Positions 7,717 to 17,170 of a DNA stretch of 36,055 bases are shown here, piece by piece. A program made the translations under genes and the position numbers. The DNA comes from Atopobiaceae bacterium (GTDB lineage Bacteria; Actinomycetota; Coriobacteriia; Coriobacteriales; Atopobiaceae), in contig JAUNEG010000003.1 of NCBI GenBank assembly GCA_030525685.1, forward strand, positions 100,835-136,889. Direction: 5' to 3'. Each line of letters opens with the position of its first letter. Position 1 is the first letter of the stretch. The notes under the pieces are model-generated. The model made no database searches. It was not told the DNA's origin and saw nothing but the letters and a program-made list of their open reading frames with translations.

Positions 7717-8938
7717 GGAAGATCCCCCAGACCTGGTTCAGGCCGTCGACGAGGCGGTCCACGTCGGCGGCGTCGTTGTAGAAGGCAAGGCTCGCGCGGC
7801 AGCAGGCGAGGTTCTCCACGTCGAGCCATGCGAGCAGCGGCTGCGCGCAGTGGTGGCCGGCGCGGATGCACACGCCGGAGGCGTCGAGGATGCTCGCCAC
7901 GTCGTGCGGGTGGACGCCGCGCACGTTGAAGCTGATGACGCCGTGGTGGCGCGCCGGGTCCGCGCTGCCGATGAGGTCGACGAAGTCGAGCTCCGCCAGG
8001 CGCGCAAACGCGTACGACACGAGCGTCGCCTCGCGCTCGGCCACGGCGGCAAGGCCCACGGTACGGGTGAGGTAGGCGAGCGCGGCGCCGGTGGCGTAGA
8101 TGCCAGCGGCGTCCTGCGTGCCTGCTTCGAACTTCTCGGGCACGGGCGCCCACGTGGCGTCCTGCTCGCGCACGGAGTCGATCATCTCGCCGCCGGTGAG
8201 CATCGGCGGCATGGCCTCCAGAAAGTCGTGGCGACCCCAGAGCACGCCCACGCCCATCGGCCCCAGCGCCTTGTGGCCGGAGAACGCGAGGAAGTCCGCG
8301 CCCAGCTCGTCCACGTTCACGCACAGGTGCGGGACGGACTGCGCGGCGTCGACGACCATCACGGCGCCCACAGCGTGGGCGGCGTCGGCCAGCTTGCGGA
8401 CGGGCAGCTCACAGCCCATGACGTTGGAGACGTGCGCGGCGGCCACGATGCGCGTGCGCGGGCCGATCTTCTCGGCGATCTCCGCGTCCGCGAGCGTGCC
8501 GTCCTTCTCGGGGTAGAGGTAGACGAGGTGCGCTCCGGCCGCACGGCAGGCCTCCTGCCAGGGGATCAGGTTGGAGTGGTGCTCCATGATGGTGATGGCC
8601 ACCTCGTCGCCGGGGCCTAGGACGCAGGGCGAGAAGGACTTGGCCACGAGGTTCAGGGCCTCACTCGTGTTGCGGGTAAAGACCACGTCGCGCGCGTCAG
8701 GCGCGCCGAGGAGGGCCGCCACCTGCGCGCGGACATCCGCGATGGCCGCGGTGGCCGCCACGGAGAGGCGGTAGAGGCCGCGCAGCGTGTTGGCGTTCAT
8801 GGTCTCGTAGAAGTGGCGCTGGGCGTCGAGCACGCAGGCGGGCCGCTGCGCGGTGGCCGCACTGTCGAGAAACGCGATCTCGGGGTGGGCGGCCAGCAGG
8901 GGGAAGTCGGCGCGATACGGGTTCTCGCGGATGTCCAT
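7703..8938 (-). CDS. sufS: SufS-type cysteine desulfurase
   Basis: This is a PLP-dependent group II cysteine desulfurase of 411 residues that releases sulfur from L-cysteine as an enzyme persulfide and yields alanine. The PLP lysine is K223 in SGHKALGP, the cofactor aspartate is D198 in VDAAQS, and a histidine pair (H120-H121) precedes SNLIPW. The catalytic cysteine is C364 in RAGHHCAQP. It starts at 8938, sharing one base with the sufD stop codon (TGATG), and overlaps sufU. Sulfur would pass to SufU and then to the SufBCD scaffold. Confidence 0.95.
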   Translation of the reverse strand: MDIRENPYRADFPLLAAHPEIAFLDSAATAQRPACVLDAQRHFYETMNANTLRGLYRLSVAATAAIADVRAQVAALLGAPDARDVVFTRNTSEALNLVAKSFSPCVLGPGDEVAITIMEHHSNLIPWQEACRAAGAHLVYLYPEKDGTLADAEIAEKIGPRTRIVAAAHVSNVMGCELPVRKLADAAHAVGAVMVVDAAQSVPHLCVNVDELGADFLAFSGHKALGPMGVGVLWGRHDFLEAMPPMLTGGEMIDSVREQDATWAPVPEKFEAGTQDAAGIYATGAALAYLTRTVGLAAVAEREATLVSYAFARLAELDFVDLIGSADPARHHGVISFNVRGVHPHDVASILDASGVCIRAGHHCAQPLLAWLDVENLACCRASLAFYNDAADVDRLVDGLNQVWGIFHGSD

Positions 8939-10017
8939 CACGCCTCCTCGTCGAGCAAGGAGTCGGCGACCGCCTCCACGACGGCGCAGGCCTCGGGGCA
9001 GGGGGCGTGCATGAGGGCGTCCTCGTAGACGGCCTGCACGAAGAGCCGTTCGGCGTCCTCGCGAGAGAGGCCGCGGCTGGCGAGAAACGCCAGCTGCTCG
9101 GGGCTCACGGAGCCGATCGTGGCGCCGTGGTTGCCCGCGACGTCGTCCTCGTCGCAGAGGATCGTGGGCAGCGTCTTGTTGACCACGTCGTCGCCCAGCA
9201 CGAGCACGGTCTCGGCCTCGTTGCCCTGCGCGCCCTTGGCGCCGTGGACAAGGTCGATCGTGGTGCGCAGGGACTTCTTCGCCGCGTCCTCGAGCACGCC
9301 GTTGTAGCTGAGCTCGCAGCGCGTGCTGCGACCGCGCTGGCGCACGACCTCGTTCACGTCCAGGACCTCCGTGTCGGCCGCGTGATAGCGGCAGCCCAGG
9401 TCCACGCGCGCACGCTCGCCGGCGAGGTCGCAGGCGAGTCCCAGCGCCACGGTTCCGCCGCCGAGCAGGTACTGGCGGACGTCCACGCGGGCGTCGCGGT
9501 CGAGGGAGATGCCCACGCTCTCGAGGTGCTGCCGGTCGGCACCTGCGCTCACGTACTCGTGCAGATGGACGCGTGCGCCGGCCTCGGCGATCACGCGCAG
9601 AAGCGACGCGGACGTGCCGGCCTCGCCGCCCTTCTCGCCCGCGCCCGCGGCCACGACGATGGTGGCCTCGGCGCCCGCGCGGACCATCACGCCGGTGTCG
9701 GCGACCTCTCCCGCGCCCACGGTGACCACGATCGGCTCCTCGCGTCTCTCGCCGCGCGGAACTTCCACGTAGCGCGCGCCCTTCGCCTGGGACTCCACCC
9801 AGTCGGTCACGGCACGGCCCATGCCGCACTCCACGCCCTCGAAGAGGCGCGGCAGTGAGAAGTACACGTCGCCCTTGCGGCTGGGCGCGGGCACCGTGAG
9901 CGTGATGTCGTTCGTGCGCAGGCGGTTCCACGTCTGCGCGGGGGCAACGTTGACGCGCTCGAGGGTGAGCTCGCCCTCGGCGCCGGCCTCGGGCGTCAGG
10001 TCCTTCTCGGCCATCAT
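8938..10017 (-). CDS. sufD: SufD, Fe-S assembly scaffold subunit
   Basis: A 359-residue SufB/SufD-family protein, with the beta-helix core recognisable in RCELSYNGVLEDAAKKSLRT, KGAQGNEAETVLVLGDDV and GNHGATIGSVSPEQLAFLASRGL. SufD pairs with SufB and the ATPase SufC to form the cluster-assembly complex. It starts inside the sufB stop (ATGA at 10017), so translation is coupled. The first residues MMAEKDL carry the dispersed motif in coding form. It is shorter and more diverged than SufB, as is usual. Confidence 0.93.
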   Translation of the reverse strand: MMAEKDLTPEAGAEGELTLERVNVAPAQTWNRLRTNDITLTVPAPSRKGDVYFSLPRLFEGVECGMGRAVTDWVESQAKGARYVEVPRGERREEPIVVTVGAGEVADTGVMVRAGAEATIVVAAGAGEKGGEAGTSASLLRVIAEAGARVHLHEYVSAGADRQHLESVGISLDRDARVDVRQYLLGGGTVALGLACDLAGERARVDLGCRYHAADTEVLDVNEVVRQRGRSTRCELSYNGVLEDAAKKSLRTTIDLVHGAKGAQGNEAETVLVLGDDVVNKTLPTILCDEDDVAGNHGATIGSVSPEQLAFLASRGLSREDAERLFVQAVYEDALMHAPCPEACAVVEAVADSLLDEEA

Positions 10018-11435
10018 CCTATGGCCCCTTCCATCTCGAGCTTGATGAGGTTGTTCATCTCCACGGCGTACTCCATCGGGAGCTCCTTGGAGACGGGATT
10101 GGCAAAGCCGTTGACCACGAGCGTGCGCGCCTCGGCCTCGGAGCAGCCGCGGCTCATGAGGTAGAGCACCGTGTCGTCCGCGATGCGGCCGATCGTGGCC
10201 TCGTGGCCCACCTGCGCGGTGGCGTTGCGCACGTCCATCGCCGGGATGGTGTCGGAGCGCGAGATGTCGTCGAGCATGAGGCTCTGGCAGCTCACGCTGC
10301 AGCGCGCGCGGTCCGCGTGCCGGCCAATGACCACGGAGCTGCGGAACGTGTTCACGCCGCCGTCCTTGGAGATGGACTTCGTGGAGACGGACGCCGTGGT
10401 GTCCGCGCCGTTCATGATCACCTTGCAGCCGGTGTCCAGGTCCTGCGTGGCGCCGGCGAAGGTGATGCCGGTGAACTCGCAGGTGCCGCGGTCGCCCGCC
10501 ATGATGGTGGTGGGGTAGAGGTAGCTCACGTGGCTGCCAAAGCTGCCGGAGACCCACTCCATCTTGGCGTCCGCGCCGATGGTGGCGCGCTTGGTGTTGA
10601 GGTTGTACATGTTCTTGGACCAGTTCTCGATCGTGGAGTAGCGCAGGCGCGCGCCGTCCTTCACGAAGAGCTCCACCGCGCCGGCGTGGAGGTTGGCCTC
10701 GTAGTACTTGGGTGCGGAGCAGCCCTCGATGAAGTGCAGGTCGGCGCCCGGCTCCACGATGATGAGCGTGTGCTCGAACTGGCCCGCGCCCGCGGCGTTG
10801 AGGCGGAAGTAGCTCTGCAGCGGGTAGGGCAGCGTCACGCCGGCGGGCACGTAGACGAACGAGCCGCCCGACCACACGGCGTAGTGCAGCGCCGCGAACT
10901 TGTGGTCGGTGGGCGGGATCAGCGTGCCGAAGTACTCGTGCACCACCGGCTCCCACTGGGGGTCGTGGAGCGCGTCCTCGATCGTGGTGTAGATGACGCC
11001 CTGCTCGGACACCTCCTCGCGCATGTTGTGGTAGACGATCTCCGAGTCGTACTGGGCGCCCACGCCGGCGAGGCTCTCGCGCTCGGCCTCGGGGATGCCC
11101 AGGCGCTCGAAGGTGTCCTTGATGTCCTCGGGGACGTCGTCCCAGCTCTTGGCCTGCTTGGTCTTGGGCGAGACGTACGTTGAGATGTGGTCCAGGTCAA
11201 GACCGGCGATGCTCGGGCCCCAGTTGGGCGCCATCTCGCGCGCGTGATAGAGGTCGAGCGCGCGCAGGCGCATCTCGAGCATCCACTCCGGCTCGTCCTT
11301 CTTCTCGGAGATCGCGCGGACGATCTCCGGCGTCAGGCCGTCGGCATAGCGCTCGTAGCCCTCCTCGGACTTGGTGAAGTCGTAGAGGGAGCGATCGACG
11401 TCGGCGACCTCGGTGCGCTTGCGCTCCTCGCTCAC
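10014..11435 (-). CDS. sufB: SufB, Fe-S assembly scaffold subunit
   Basis: At 473 residues this is the normal SufB length. Conserved stretches include SGGSFVYVPAGVTLPYPLQS, FEHTLIIVEPGADLHFIEGCSAP, NWSKNMYNLNTKRA, GDTT-like NGADTTASV, and GHEATIGRIADDTVLYLMSRG. Its cysteines include the EGCSAP position typical of SufB. SufB builds nascent clusters with SufC and SufD. The start is taken as the GTG at 11435, whose bases overlap the sufC TGA (GTGA); an ATG 33 bases upstream lies inside sufC and is less likely. Confidence 0.96.
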   Translation of the reverse strand: MSEERKRTEVADVDRSLYDFTKSEEGYERYADGLTPEIVRAISEKKDEPEWMLEMRLRALDLYHAREMAPNWGPSIAGLDLDHISTYVSPKTKQAKSWDDVPEDIKDTFERLGIPEAERESLAGVGAQYDSEIVYHNMREEVSEQGVIYTTIEDALHDPQWEPVVHEYFGTLIPPTDHKFAALHYAVWSGGSFVYVPAGVTLPYPLQSYFRLNAAGAGQFEHTLIIVEPGADLHFIEGCSAPKYYEANLHAGAVELFVKDGARLRYSTIENWSKNMYNLNTKRATIGADAKMEWVSGSFGSHVSYLYPTTIMAGDRGTCEFTGITFAGATQDLDTGCKVIMNGADTTASVSTKSISKDGGVNTFRSSVVIGRHADRARCSVSCQSLMLDDISRSDTIPAMDVRNATAQVGHEATIGRIADDTVLYLMSRGCSEAEARTLVVNGFANPVSKELPMEYAVEMNNLIKLEMEGAIG

Positions 11436-12244
11436 TCGGCGCCACCCGCCTTGGCGTAGCCCGGACACTCGGCGCAGGCTGCGTCGTCCCGGCCGCCTGC
11501 TGCGCGCTCGAAGCGCTCGAAGCCGTGCGCGTCGATGTCCGCGATGAGCTCGGCCGGGCCCTCGGCCACCATGCGGCCGTGCACCATGACGTGCGTGCGG
11601 TCCACGTCAAGGCGCTCGAGGATGCGCGTGTTGTGCGTGATCACGATGAGCGCGCCGCCGACCTGCTCGCGGTAGGCCTGGATGCCGCGGGAGACGATGC
11701 CCAGCGCGTCCACGTCAAGGCCGGAGTCGGTCTCGTCGAGGATGGCCAGCTTGGGCTGGAGCAGCAGGAGCTGCAGCATCTCGATCTTCTTCTTCTCGCC
11801 GCCGGAGAAGCCCACGTTGAGCTCGCGCATGAGGAAGCCCTGGTCGAGCTCCAGCTGGTCGGCGATGGCTCCCACGCGCTCGCGGAACTTGCGCGCGGTG
11901 GTCTTGAGCTCCGGGCGCATCTGGCAGATCGAGCGCAGGAAGCTGTAGAGCGGCACGCCGGGCACCTCCACGGGCGCCTGGTAGGAGAGGAAGATGCCGG
12001 CGAGCGAGCGCTTGTCGGCGGAGAGCTCGGTGACGTCCGCACCGTCAAAGGTGATGGAGCCGCCGGTCACGCGGTAGGCAGGGTCGCCCATGATGACGTG
12101 GCCGAGCGTGGACTTGCCGGCGCCGTTGGGGCCCATGAGGACGTGGCACTCGCCCGCGCCCACGGCAAGGTCCACGCCGTGCAGGATGGGCTTGTCCTCG
12201 GTACCCGCGGAAAGCGAGCTCACGTTGAGCAGCTGAGATGCCAT
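11432..12244 (-). CDS. sufC: SufC, Fe-S assembly ATPase
   Basis: This is the soluble ABC-type ATPase of the SufBCD complex, 270 residues. It has Walker A GPNGAGKST (38-46), signature FSGGEKKK (146-153), Walker B LAILDETDSGLD and the switch histidine in VITHNTR. The FLSYQAPVEVPGV region is typical of SufC. After the domain it carries a short tail with CAECPGY, which is not a standard SufC feature I know. It is the first gene of the operon, and the promoter lies just upstream. Confidence 0.96.
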   Translation of the reverse strand: MASQLLNVSSLSAGTEDKPILHGVDLAVGAGECHVLMGPNGAGKSTLGHVIMGDPAYRVTGGSITFDGADVTELSADKRSLAGIFLSYQAPVEVPGVPLYSFLRSICQMRPELKTTARKFRERVGAIADQLELDQGFLMRELNVGFSGGEKKKIEMLQLLLLQPKLAILDETDSGLDVDALGIVSRGIQAYREQVGGALIVITHNTRILERLDVDRTHVMVHGRMVAEGPAELIADIDAHGFERFERAAGGRDDAACAECPGYAKAGGAE

Positions 12245-12291
12245 GTTGTGCCTTTCGTCTCGCGGGCGTGCGGCCCGCGCGCTCATTTGCC

Positions 12292-12325
12292 TAATTCATA
12301 GTAATGAGTGGGGAATTAAAGACAA
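12292..12325 (-). promoter_or_regulatory. suf operon promoter with candidate Rrf2 operator
   Basis: On the minus strand TTGTCT (12320-12325) and TACTAT (12298-12303) are separated by 16 bases. The inverted words TAATTC (12292-12297) and GAATTA (12313-12318) bracket the -10 region, as expected for a repressor site. A GC hairpin (GCGGGC/GCCCGC, about 12262-12278) lies in the leader before sufC. Regulation by the Rrf2 protein of this operon is inferred. Confidence 0.6.
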
Positions 12326-12511
12326 GCGGCAGCCGAGAAAAACCTTGCGGTCGATACAATTCCTACTTGAACGGGGGCATTTTGGTGCCGGCGGTCGCCG
12401 GCGGCAGTCGCCGGCTCCAGCTTGAGTGACAAGTTTTCCCGCCCGCGGGGGCAGAGGTGCCGCCGCGGTGCGCAGAAGCCGTCAGTCATCGGTGCGCGCG
12501 GGCCGCCGCCG

Positions 12512-13336
12512 TCACGCGAGCAGGACGTCCTCGACGAACCGGGCGAAGCCGTCCTCGTCGTTGCGCGGGGCGACGAGGTCCGCCGCAGCGCGCGCCTCGT
12601 CGCTCGCGTTGCCCATGGCCACGCCCAGGCCGGCCGTCCGCAGCAGGTCGGAGTCGTTGCCCGCGTCGCCGATGGCGCAGACGTGCCCGGGGTCGAGCCC
12701 GATGGCATCGCAGAGGGCGAGAAGCCCCGTCGCCTTGGTCACGTCGCGCGGGCCGAACTCAGCGTTGCCGGTCGCCGACGCCGCCGGCTCCAGGTCGAAG
12801 CGCTCCGCGAGCGGGGCGAAGTCGTCGTAGCGCCAGGGGTCGACGAAGTGCGCGCCCACCTTGAGCACCCCGCAGCCGGAGCCGGCCACGACATCGGGGA
12901 CGTTCTCGACGAGGTCTTCGCTCCAGGGGGCGTTACCGCGCACGAGCAGGTAGTCCTCCTCGCTCACGCTGGAGCCCAGGCGCGTTCCGGCCGCGTCGTC
13001 GAGGCAGGTGTAGGTCACGACCCCGGGGTGCTCGAGCGCGCGCACGAGCTCCGCGGCGACGCCCGCGTCGATGACCTCGTGGACGTAGAAGTGACGACGC
13101 TCCACGTCGAGCACCACCGCCCCGTTGGCCGCGATCGCGTAGCGGAAGCCGTGCATGCCGAGCACACGGTCGAACAGCGTCTGGTAGATGCGCCCGGTCG
13201 TGGGGACGGGCTCGATCCCGCGCCCGCGCAGCGCGAGCATGGCCCTTCTCGCCCGCGGCGAGACGGACTTGTCCGGCATGAGGAAGGTGCCGTCGAGGTC
13301 AAAGGCAAGAAGCCGTATGTCGCGAGCGTCTGTCAT
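12512..13336 (-). CDS. Cof-type HAD-family phosphatase
   Basis: A 274-residue HAD hydrolase of the Cof subfamily, which dephosphorylates small phosphorylated metabolites. Motif I is AFDLDGTFL with the nucleophile aspartate, motif II PTTGR, the catalytic lysine is in DVTKATGL, and motif IV is CAIGDAGNDSDLL. A C2-type cap occupies the middle. The ATG at 13336 is supported by GGAGGCACCC upstream. The substrate cannot be predicted. It is divergent from the transporter at 13469. The gap 12326-12511 upstream of suf holds only GC-rich repeats of CGCCGGC. Confidence 0.9.
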   Translation of the reverse strand: MTDARDIRLLAFDLDGTFLMPDKSVSPRARRAMLALRGRGIEPVPTTGRIYQTLFDRVLGMHGFRYAIAANGAVVLDVERRHFYVHEVIDAGVAAELVRALEHPGVVTYTCLDDAAGTRLGSSVSEEDYLLVRGNAPWSEDLVENVPDVVAGSGCGVLKVGAHFVDPWRYDDFAPLAERFDLEPAASATGNAEFGPRDVTKATGLLALCDAIGLDPGHVCAIGDAGNDSDLLRTAGLGVAMGNASDEARAAADLVAPRNDEDGFARFVEDVLLA

Positions 13337-13468
13337 GGGTGCCTCCAGGGGACGACTCCGTTCCCCTCCAGCATAGCCCAGCGGTCGGGTTTTCCGCCGC
13401 GTTACGGAGCGGGGCGGCGCCGTCCGGCGAGAAGTACCATGGGTCGCGGCGGAAGGGGGATCTCGGGA

Positions 13469-14431
13469 ATGGACGCGTGGAAGCGGCTCGGCGGCCTTAT
13501 CGGCAGCCACATGGCGATCATCTCGCCGTCCTGCGTCGTCCTGGGCGTGCTGTTTCCCCAGATCGGCGTCATGCGCCCGCTCGTGACGCCGCTCTTCGCG
13601 TTCATGACGTTCCAGAGCGCGCTCTCCAACACCTTCGGCAACCTTGGGCGCACGCTGCGCCACCCGGCCCCGATGCTCGTCTCGCTGGCGCTCGCCGTGG
13701 CGGCCATGCCGTGCGTCGCCTGCGCGCCCGCCCTGGCGCTCTTCGGGTCCGACCCGAACCTCGTGTGCGGGATCGTGCTCGAGTACTGCGTGCCCGTCGC
13801 CGTGGTGTCGGCCATGTGGACCAACATGCTCGGCGGCGACCCGGCCCTCTCGCTTGCCACGATCCTCGTCTCGACGGTCGCGGCCCCCTTCACGATCCCG
13901 CTCACCCTGCACGCCCTCCTCGGCCAGACGGTCGAGGTCGCCGCCGCGCGGATGATGGGGGAGATGGTGGTCTCCATCGCGCTGCCGGCCCTTGCGGGCA
14001 CGCTGGCAAACGACCTCACGCGCGGCCGGGCGGCGCGCGACCTCTCGCCGGTCATCGCCCCGGCGGCGAAGCTCGCGCTCGTGGCGGTGATCCTGACCAA
14101 CTCCACGGGCGTGGCCCCCTACGTGCGCAGCCTCACGCCCACGCTCGTGGCGGTGGCCGCGTTCATCGGCGCCTTCGCGGCGTGCGGCTACGCGCTCGGG
14201 CTTCTCGCCGCACGGGCGCTGCGCCTGTCGCACGAGCAGGAGGTCTCGATGACCTACCTCGTGGGGATGCGCAACATCTCCGCCGGTGCCGTGATCGCAG
14301 GGGAGTACTTCCCCGGCGAGGTGATGTTCCCCGTGGTCATAGGGACGCTCTTCCAGCAGGTGCTCGCCGCGGGGTTCGGCAGCCTGCTGCGTCGGCTGCG
14401 GCGCGCCCGCGGTGACGAGGGCGCGAGGTGA
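13469..14431 (+). CDS. bile acid:sodium symporter (BASS) family membrane protein
   Basis: A 320-residue integral membrane protein with about nine hydrophobic segments. FMTFQSALSNTFGNL, the VLEYCVPVAVVSAMWTNMLGGDPALS region and VGMRNISAGAVIAGEYF resemble the BASS/arsenite-permease-like fold, in which such stretches line the sodium and substrate sites. The substrate is not known; bacterial members carry organic anions. The start at 13469 follows GGAAGGGGGA; an ATG at 13439 is an alternative. A copy of the dispersed motif lies directly upstream at 13426. Confidence 0.8.
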   Translation: MDAWKRLGGLIGSHMAIISPSCVVLGVLFPQIGVMRPLVTPLFAFMTFQSALSNTFGNLGRTLRHPAPMLVSLALAVAAMPCVACAPALALFGSDPNLVCGIVLEYCVPVAVVSAMWTNMLGGDPALSLATILVSTVAAPFTIPLTLHALLGQTVEVAAARMMGEMVVSIALPALAGTLANDLTRGRAARDLSPVIAPAAKLALVAVILTNSTGVAPYVRSLTPTLVAVAAFIGAFAACGYALGLLAARALRLSHEQEVSMTYLVGMRNISAGAVIAGEYFPGEVMFPVVIGTLFQQVLAAGFGSLLRRLRRARGDEGAR

Positions 14432-14457
14432 CGGTTCTTCTCGCCGGTGCTTGTCTG

Positions 14458-14696
14458 TGCTTAGGAAATCGCAGTAGTTGCAGGCTGGCGGCGCGTGTGC
14501 GCTTAGGAAATTGGGGTTGTTGTAGGGAGATCGGGGCCTAGAGCCCGTCCGGGGCGTCCCGAGCGAGAAGAAACCCCAGTTGGTGACTCTGCCGCTCGCC
14601 CTCGTGGGCCTCCATGACCCCAAGCGGGGTGCAACAACTCAAAATTCCTAAGCTCGCTGGCGGTTCGGGCCTGCAACTACTGCGATTTCCTAAGCA
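14458..14696. repeat. nested double palindrome built from two related units
   Basis: The outer arms are 28 bp and perfectly complementary (14458-14485 with 14669-14696). Inside them a second, imperfect pair (14501-14522 with 14632-14653) starts with the same word, GCTTAGGAAAT. The outer and inner left arms look like diverged direct copies about 43 bases apart, and each pairs with its own partner. The centre includes AGCGAGAAGAAAC (14562), and the dispersed motif also lies just outside at 14434. The stretch 14697-14897 is lower in GC, and I recognise nothing in it. Confidence 0.8.
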
Positions 14697-14897
14697 TCGC
14701 GTCCCTTTGATTATTCTGAGGGAGGTGCCGTGTGGTTAGCGATTGAGACTGTGAGGAGTTGAGGACTCCCCCTTTGAGCTGGATAGAAGAAATCTGATGT
14801 CCACATGACTTTCTCGAGAAATGCCTGGTGGAGATTGACTTCTGCCTACCCTTGTTCAGCGTGTGCTTCCTGGTACGGGTATTGTGAGGGGAGAGTC

Positions 14898-14984
14898 ATG
14901 GATACGATGGCTATCGGTGCGCTCGCGATTATCTGCACCCCTTCTACTCGTTGTCGTCATTGTTCTGGTGCCCAATTTGCGTAG
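14898..14984 (+). pseudogene. possible decayed small membrane peptide gene
   Basis: An ATG at 14898 has a good site, GGGGAGAG, and begins MDTMAIGALAIIC. The frame then loses its hydrophobic character and stops at 14984. In the next frame the same DNA reads LLLVVVIVLVPNL, so a one-base shift near 14935 would restore a single-membrane-pass peptide. Nothing is recognisable in 14985-15083. This is inference from composition only. Confidence 0.3.
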
Positions 14985-15083
14985 GGCCGTGGATGCTTCC
15001 AGCGGCTCGGCGGTGCTCGCCTGCCGGGCCGCCTCGGAGACGCGCATGCCGCCGTGCCGCCGCACAGCCGGCCCGGGCGTTCG

Positions 15084-15179
15084 CTAGTGGCGGCGACGGC
15101 GCGGGCGGACGCGGCCGTCGTCGAGGATGACGGCCAGGCCGGCGATGACCACGAGTGCGATGAAGATGAGCTTGTTCAT
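15084..15179 (-). CDS. 31-residue single-pass membrane peptide
   Basis: The ATG at 15179 is preceded by GAAGGAGGTCACC, close to an ideal ribosome binding site. The peptide is MNKLIFIALVVIAGLAVIL followed by DDGR and an arginine-rich end (RPRRRRH). It has one membrane segment and a strongly basic C-terminus, so Lys at the N-terminus and Arg at the C-terminus flank the helix. It is divergent from gatC. Small membrane proteins, toxins of type I systems and regulatory peptides can all look like this; no family is recognised. Confidence 0.55.
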   Translation of the reverse strand: MNKLIFIALVVIAGLAVILDDGRVRPRRRRH

Positions 15180-15289
15180 GGTGACCTCCTTCGGTTGCTG
15201 ACCCAATCCTCGCAGGAGGGGCACGTGGGAGCCATCGATGCGGCTTACTGCTTGCTTTCGCTTTCGTAAGGTTGCAAGGCTGCGACACG

Positions 15290-15321
15290 GTTCTTCTCGG
15301 CGCCGCGCCCTGTCGTAGAAT
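15290..15321 (+). promoter_or_regulatory. candidate promoter of gatCAB
   Basis: TAGAAT at 15316-15321 is a good -10 box 27 bases before the gatC start codon. No clear -35 box is present. The -35 position is occupied by the dispersed motif, GTTCTTCTCGGC at 15290-15301. Confidence 0.4.
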
Positions 15322-15347
15322 GGTGCGCAGTGTAGATAGGAGGACCC

Positions 15348-15664
15348 ATGCCCCTTACCAGAGAAGACGTCGCGGGCATCGCGGACTACGCGCGCATCGC
15401 GCTCACGCCCGAGGAGCTCGACGAGATGACCGCGTACATGAACGATGCCATCGACCTGCTCGAGCCCATCCGCGCCTACGACCTCGAGGGCGTGGAGCCC
15501 ACGTTCCACCCCATCGGGGACCTCTCCAACGTGATGGCCGACGACGTGCCGGACACCGAGGTGCGCCACCTGCCCGTGGACGTGGCGCTGAAGAACGCCG
15601 GCGCGTCCCGCGACCGCAGCTTCCGCGTGCCGTCCATCCTCGGCGACCAGGGGGGTGACCGCTA

Positions 15665-15665
<1 letters not shown>
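15348..15665 (+). CDS. gatC: aspartyl/glutamyl-tRNA amidotransferase subunit C
   Basis: This is the 105-residue small subunit that tethers GatA and GatB in the GatCAB amidotransferase. It shows the usual pattern: LTREDVAGIADYARIALTPEEL, a helix, then LEGVEPTFHP and the C-terminal FRVPSIL. The start follows TAGGAGGACCC. The stop overlaps the gatA start by one base (TAATG). Confidence 0.93.
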
Positions 15666-17166
<1,501 letters not shown>

Positions 17167-17170
<4 letters not shown>

